This document shows, piece by piece, positions 58,401 through 64,000 of a DNA stretch of 64,000 nt. This stretch comes from Pelodera strongyloides (taxonomy: Eukaryota; Nematoda; Chromadorea; Rhabditida; Rhabditidae). The stretch covers positions 1 to 64,000 of the forward strand of contig JAANDG010000602.1 in assembly GCA_036852015.1 (NCBI GenBank), in the 5' to 3' direction. The notes under the pieces are model-generated. The model did not search any database, was not told where the DNA came from, and saw only the letters and a program-made list of their open reading frames with translations. The position numbers and the translations under genes are program-made. Every line of letters starts with the position of its first letter. Position 1 is the first letter of the stretch.

Positions 58401-60652
58401 CAATGAAGGCGGCAGCCAAGCCTGCACCGGGTATGTAATATTTTGTGGCCAGACAGAGAACTACGAAACGAATTATACAAAGGAACAAAGAGTATGGGTA
58501 GCAAGATCTGAAAAGTGATAAGTCAGTCCCGATTTCTAACGGCCACGGCCCAACATTCTTCTATAAATAAACCCAAATTAACCCGCTATCTACAATAGAG
58601 ACCGGGGTCGTAAATTCGTAAAAAGAAAGGCCCAAGCATAGTATAAGGTTAATCGTTAACAGTTAACAGTTAACACCAACGAATACCCCGCCTTTTTACC
58701 ACTTCACCTTTCACCCATTATAATATTAAATAATAATAAGTGCCGGCGGAACCAACCGGTGCAAATTTACTGGAAATAGACACAGAGAAGAAGTGAAGAA
58801 GCCCACACAGTCACAAATCACCTGCAATAAAGAATTTTTAGAGATAATTATTATATACAACAAATCATCGCAAAAAAATAGAAGATTCACAAAAGAGACG
58901 AAGAAAGAAAGTCCGTCATTTTACGATTAGACGTTTTCGATCGGGCGACCATACTGTTGAAACGAGCACCACAAAACAGGCGAAATCGATCTGCGAACAT
59001 GACTAAGAGATACCGCCGTAAAACAACACTGCGGATAGTTTAGTGGCTAGAAAGTGAAGAAAACGGAGAGCAAATAAATTTCGTTTAGTTTAGGTCGTTA
59101 GTTAACCAAGCTAGAACCGACCAGCTGCAATATGCAGGGGTGAACCAACGAGATTACCCATTTTTGGCGCGCGCGTAAATGCAACTGCGAGCAGCGGTAC
59201 GGGCCCGGTGGTGCGTATAAGCAGACAAATAGCCAATGTGCCGTCCGCTCCCCGTCTTTGCATAAGGTGGGTTCGGGGGCACACGCAATAGCAGGTCATG
59301 ATACGCAGCCGGCTAGTCTTGGCACAACCACCCTCTCCCCGCGCGCTTTATCAAAACACTTAGAAAACATCTCTTATAGAGTTGTAATGACGAAGCAAGC
59401 GCACATTGGACAGCTCACTAGACGTGCTATTCACTCTTCGAGACTCTAGACTGATCGTCGTATTATGCCTAAAATGAGATGGTTTCTAGATAAAAGTTGT
59501 TATTAGGGGTTTCTCCTAAACACTGGCTCCATTTAGAAAAATGATGGGAACTGGGAACACGCTTTCGCCTTCAAAAGGATTTCGACGAAAGAACACCTGC
59601 ATTTACAAGTACAGTATTCGAAGCGAAAGGCTGACACAGATGCTAGGACGAATCGGAAATTGGGATTAATTTTGCTAAATGATTCGAAAAGTTCATGCAG
59701 CTGCAAAAAATCGCAAACATCTGTGTGTGGAGCGGCACCGCTATGCACCATCGCATGACATACCCACCTGCTAGCGTGACAGATTCATCAACCAAATGAA
59801 ATTTTCCTCGAAAATTGCCATTAGGGGTTTATCAAATTCGCCAAACTCATTCCCTCCAATTTTAAACCAGTTTTGTATTCATTGCACGCTCCGTGGGTGT
59901 GAAATGAGTAAACAATAATAGTCTTAAAGTATACACATCTAAAACAATATAAGAATTATTCAAATTAAATTCTAAAATTAAAATTTGAAAAAAATACAAA
60001 AATAGAGACAACGCACTAGACCAAATTACAAATTTACAAAGTAATTGTAATCGAGAAATTATCGTATTCGAGAGAAAAGAGATCACAGAGAGTAAGACAA
60101 ATCGGACATATTGATTTTTATTGCTTGAAATTTTGAAATATAAAGAAAAAACGAAAGTGAAAATTTGATGAAATCACTGCTTTATAAAAGTTATTTCTGT
60201 GGAAAGTGCATTAATTATTATAGAATAATTTTTTCTCTTCTGAAGTTCGACAGAATGATTTTCGTGATATGCAAGTTCGCATGGTGTATAATGTGTACGC
60301 GAAGAGATAGCCTCAGCAAGGGCGGGCGACGCGTCCTCCTATTTCAGAACAAATGCAAATATTGCATCCATTGCGTGTGTCTACTAAAGCAGAGAAAACA
60401 AAAACATACAAATCTAGATTTTGGAGTTTTCTGTGCAATAATAGATGAATTGAAAATCATAGAGCTGACTTGTTCTAGTTTGTTGGATATTTTCATAATA
60501 TATCTGGATAAAAAAATGTGAGTATTATTCATGAGCTTGTTGAGAACTGTGTGGCAAAAAATAATTATTAGATTACCCTCGACCCCTATGAATGGAATGG
60601 AATGAAAATGGAACATTCTCGTGACGCTTGACATCAGCGACATACTTTGTAT
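55429..60652. other. Upstream of dystroglycan; no gene resolved
   Basis: AT-rich. A small inverted element with ends AAAAGCGGT and ACCGCTTTT lies at about 55744-55855. A GC-rich patch at 59150-59350 includes TTTTTGGCGCGCGCG, which contains the E2F-type core TTTGGCGC, and CTCTCCCCGCGCG; it could be part of a distant promoter, but nothing proves this. Frames at 56865-57125 (-) and 60165-60521 (+) have no family match or splice context. Confidence 0.3.
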
Positions 60653-60871
60653 TCAGGAGCAATAGCCACTGGACGATGCCCAGTAAGACCCAGCCGTGGG
60701 CCGTTTGGATGCGCGGACGGGCCAATTCAGCGGCCACAATTCAACACAAATTTGTGTGCTCGGACTAGGGAGAAATTGAATCATAGGCAGCTGCAGCCCA
60801 TACACATATCCACTAGATGCGCATACCAAAAACAAGCAATATAACGGCATAACCTCATTCAAGCTCTTCAT
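60653..60871 (-). CDS. Possible small secreted protein (72 codons)
   Basis: ATG at 60871, preceded closely by an in-frame stop, opens a single-exon frame ending TGA. The N-terminus is hydrophobic (VMPLYCLFLVCASSGYVYG) and could be a signal peptide cleaved after GYVYG. The rest is short, rich in Pro, Ser, Trp and Tyr, with two Cys and a KR dibasic pair (ASKRPTAG), as in peptide precursors. GC content of the ORF is above the surroundings. No AATAAA follows within about 50 bases, no splice signals are needed, and no family is recognised. It may be chance. Confidence 0.25.
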   Translation of the reverse strand: MKSLNEVMPLYCLFLVCASSGYVYGLQLPMIQFLPSPSTQICVELWPLNWPVRASKRPTAGSYWASSSGYCS

Positions 60872-63108
60872 TATTTACAGAAGGATTTTCTAGCCGCAAA
60901 GATGACAAAGTAACGCACAAGCAAATAAACGGGAGAAGAACACATATGATGTAAATGTAAAATGGTAGATTACTCTTGTAGAATGGGAAACTTAGAAACG
61001 GCTTAAATGAGATATTATTCATATTTTCATACAGTAGGAGGTAGGTGCAGTGAAGATTATGGTCGTATACAGTGTAATTATGTTTTACAGCACATGACTT
61101 GGTATACAACCACCGTGCATTCACCGAGGGAGGAGGTAATCCAGAAATCTGCCGAATGCTTGGGGCTATATTCTGCAGGTGACACCTTACGCAGTTACTT
61201 GCTACTGGGAAAGTTACGTGTCAGAGTTTGATGGATAAACGTGACCTTTGGCAGATTGAAATCCGCTAAGAGTGAGACGTGCTCCCAAGAGAATTAAAAA
61301 TAAATATGTAGCTTAGAAAGGTAAAAGGAAAGGTATCGTATATGTGTTGAGTCGGAAATTCGGTACAGCGCTGCGGCGGAGTAGTGAAACCACCTTTTCA
61401 TGCCACCAGCACAATCAATGGGGAAGATAGGCTGTAGGCTGTAGGCCCTGATCCTATTCACCATATTAAGAAGGTACCTTCCGCTTCAAATACCTCCCAA
61501 AGCTCTAACTTCTATGATGATATTTTTCGTGAGGCTCCATGCAAATCTCTAGTTGACCGCCTGAATCTGCAGATGCTACAATGCATATCGTTCTCGTTGT
61601 AAAGATGCATATCAAACCCAGCAACCTTGAACCACTCATATATTAGAATAAGAGGGCGCACGTATGTAAGTGGCTAGAGTTACGAGCGCATTATCCACGG
61701 ATAATGATGCGACGATGGACATGGTGGAATAACAGTTGATTTGTGTTAGAAAAGAAAGAGCAATACGACACGCACCAAGACAGATGAAGAGGTAAAAAGA
61801 TGGAGAGACTATAGACGTTGATAAATCAGGAGGTTGACAGAGAGGAAGAGAGAGAGACAGAGAGAGAGAGAAAGAGAGAGAGTAGAATGATACTCATGTA
61901 TACCCTCAAACTCGTAAATCGCTCAAATTTGACACATTTCAAGGGGTGCAATGAGACGTGAAGTAGTTAGGGTTGACGACTCATTCGTATAACACCCATA
62001 TAAATAGAAATAGAGTACGCATAAACGTGGAATTGCTACCTATGTATTATGGAAGGAGCGTGGGAAAAGGAAAAAAATAATATATGAAACATTTACGATT
62101 TACGTTACCATGTTCTTCATTTTCGACGTAATGTTACACATCGAGCTGTAGAAAATTTCGTTATGATGGTATCAGGTCTTCTAGAAGAGGGACGATTCTC
62201 GTGTACTCTTTTCTCGTTGTTATATTATCGTGTTAGCTTTCAACTAAAAGATATAGTTTCAATTGTGGCATATATATTCTGAGCTATATAACAAACCAAA
62301 CATATAGTCTAGAAATAGTAGTCGAAACTAACCCGCTATTCCAATGACCTCCCTTGTTTACAGCAAAAAAAGGAAAGAACCTTGATCGTGGGAAAGATTT
62401 TGTTCTCCGTTCTTTCTTTTACATAATCCTTGTATTTTGAAAAAGAACGAATCTTTCCTTGGCAGACAAAGGGGGGTAACTCGCAATTTCCCAACAACTA
62501 AGTATGTGGTACAAGGTGAAGGGAAGACTATGTAGTTACCCAATAGGTGCACAAAGAAGATCCTTCTTAGAATAACAGTATCAACCACTTCAAGGGACCC
62601 AACAATTACTGTCTTACAATAGCATAGAAGCACGGAGATTCCTAACATAGTTTGGGCTTCCTCTTATTTTAATGTCAACAAAGCACATACCGTATGGCTC
62701 ATTATAATTGCTTGACTCAAATTATTAAGAAGCAGAAGAGAAGTAAGAAATACCGGCAGTAGTTTTGTAAGAATAACAATATCTATAAATGCAGACATCC
62801 TACCATGTCACCTCATGTTTATAGCGGGTGCGGCCAAGCGTTTCAAATCCTTTATAATGCAGGCAGGTCGGCCCGTCGGCTTATATGGTCAGGTAACGAC
62901 TTAATTGGTATAATTGTGGAATTTGGATAATTGCCAGTGCGCTTCCTGACCGTACACGTAGCGGACGGAGCGGCTACATTAATGGAAATGAAATGCTAGC
63001 ATAGGCAGTGACGCTCATGGTTGAATCAACACTACGTGTAGTGGCAGGGGGAGAGCGTAAGGTGTGAGAAAGAGAGAGAGAAATAGAGAGAGAGCAGAGA
63101 GAGAAGAG

Positions 63109-63161
<53 letters not shown>

Positions 63162-64000
63162 GACGAAGAGGAGGAAAAAGAGGTTCTAGGGAAATTCTAG
63201 AATGCATATCACAACTAAAGTTAGCAAGTGTCCTCAAAACACTTTTTTCTTTAGATAACCCTGATGTTTCAGCTTTACAATATATCTAAACAGAGAGTTC
63301 TCTATCGTTCCCACGTTGTCTCACGGATAAATTACATTTCTAAAATATGTTTCGTCCCATCTCCTATCTTATTGTTGTTGCAACCACTTTCCAATAAACA
63401 AATCAATTATGATTGGCAAATTACAGTATTCGAGAGATATCGGATATACGCAAATTGATACAATTATATCCAGCCGACCTTCGCTGGGACATTTAATTAT
63501 GGTTATTCTCTAGATAATTACAGAGAGGAACAGTGTCAATGACAGTCACAAACACAAATACAAAGCACTATATGAAAAAGCAAAGTCGGCAAAAGCACAT
63601 GTTCATTTAGATATAGATTTAGTATATTGTTTCTACTATATTTGGTGCGGTGAACAAGATGGAAAAATAGGGGCATTTTGAACAAAACAGCCTCTCAAAA
63701 TATTGCATACATAATTTTAGTATCAACAAGAACATTAAATTCGTATACATTTATTGTTAGATGTAGTATTATCACAACGTATTTGTTTTCGAAAAGGCAG
63801 AGTATTTGAAGTCTTGGTGAAAACATACGGTACCAACAATAATTCAAAATGCATAGCCATGGTCCAACTCTGAAAATACGTAACAATGCTCCGAAATATA
63901 ATAATTCGTTAATGACCCAGCAATTTGCATATATAAAACAGCCGGTTAAAGATGGATCGCCCTGGGTTCTCTTATGCAATAAGAAGCGCTTGTTATGGCA
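60872..64000. other. No gene resolved at right end
   Basis: AT-rich with GA tracts (61838-61882, 63066-63108). A short open stretch after acceptor CACCTGCAG at about 61180-61090 (-) ends in a stop, but lacks partner exons or AATAAA. Frames at 62358-62648 and 63695-63979 (-) show no support. Confidence 0.3.
63066..63157. repeat. GA tract followed by a 49-base A run
   Basis: GAGAGAG repeats with interruptions lead into 49 consecutive A bases at 63109-63157. It could be a microsatellite or the poly(A) end of a retroposed sequence; no clear body is seen to its left. Confidence 0.7.

Noticed and set aside
60165..60521. 118-codon plus-strand frame, Cys- and Ile-rich
   Set aside because: AT-rich composition, opposite strand to all supported genes, no motif and no splice signals; long chance frames are common in such sequence.
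1..64000. CRISPR arrays, operons with ribosome binding sites, or phage features
   Set aside because: Introns, AATAAA signals and animal gene families show a eukaryotic genome; the short tandem repeats lack regular unique spacers.

Overview
The window looks like nuclear DNA of a nematode, probably a rhabditid. It is AT-rich. Introns are numerous, many of them short, and end in a compact TTTCAG-type acceptor. Foldback (MITE-like) repeats are abundant. The two large genes have clear animal orthologues. All convincing genes lie on the minus strand; I found no convincing plus-strand gene. Exon models were made by hand, from splice motifs, unbroken reading phase and family motifs.

Layout, left to right. 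(1) 1-7.6 kb is repeat-rich. It holds the 3' part of an intron-bearing retropepsin-like aspartic protease gene (372-1668), a possible 38-residue two-exon gene with its own AATAAA (2084-2371), two copies of a tRNA-derived SINE, several foldback elements, and a decayed gene (5857-6998) with three in-frame TAA codons and a foldback insertion flanked by a 14-bp target duplication. (2) 7.7-27.4 kb is a P4-type ATPase (phospholipid flippase, ATP8B-like class) in about 36 exons with every catalytic motif intact. It has two possible C-termini: a short one ending at 12800, and a long Pro/Ser/Thr-rich tail spliced from exons at 11.8, 10.8, 10.5 and 7.8 kb. Its introns hold many MITEs. (3) 27.4-48 kb is mostly intergenic or repetitive. 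Scattered minus-strand exons suggest one or two unrecognised genes: hydrophobic exons at 37.9-41.8 kb and a Lys/Ser-rich C-terminus at 31.7-32.7 kb. (4) 48.0-55.4 kb is a complete 17-exon dystroglycan gene of about 624 residues, with signal peptide, cadherin-like and SEA-like regions, one transmembrane helix and a C-terminal PPPYVPP dystrophin-binding motif. It lacks the usual long mucin stretch and the Gly-Ser maturation site. (5) 55.4-64 kb is AT-rich and shows only a small possible secreted ORF and simple repeats.

The genes do not form an evident pathway. The flippase keeps bilayer asymmetry, and dystroglycan links extracellular matrix to the cytoskeleton. The repeats are the unifying feature. 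Several foldback families of about 150-460 bp end in TTTAAAG..CTTTAAA, which suggests mobilisation by one transposase class with TTAA-like targets.
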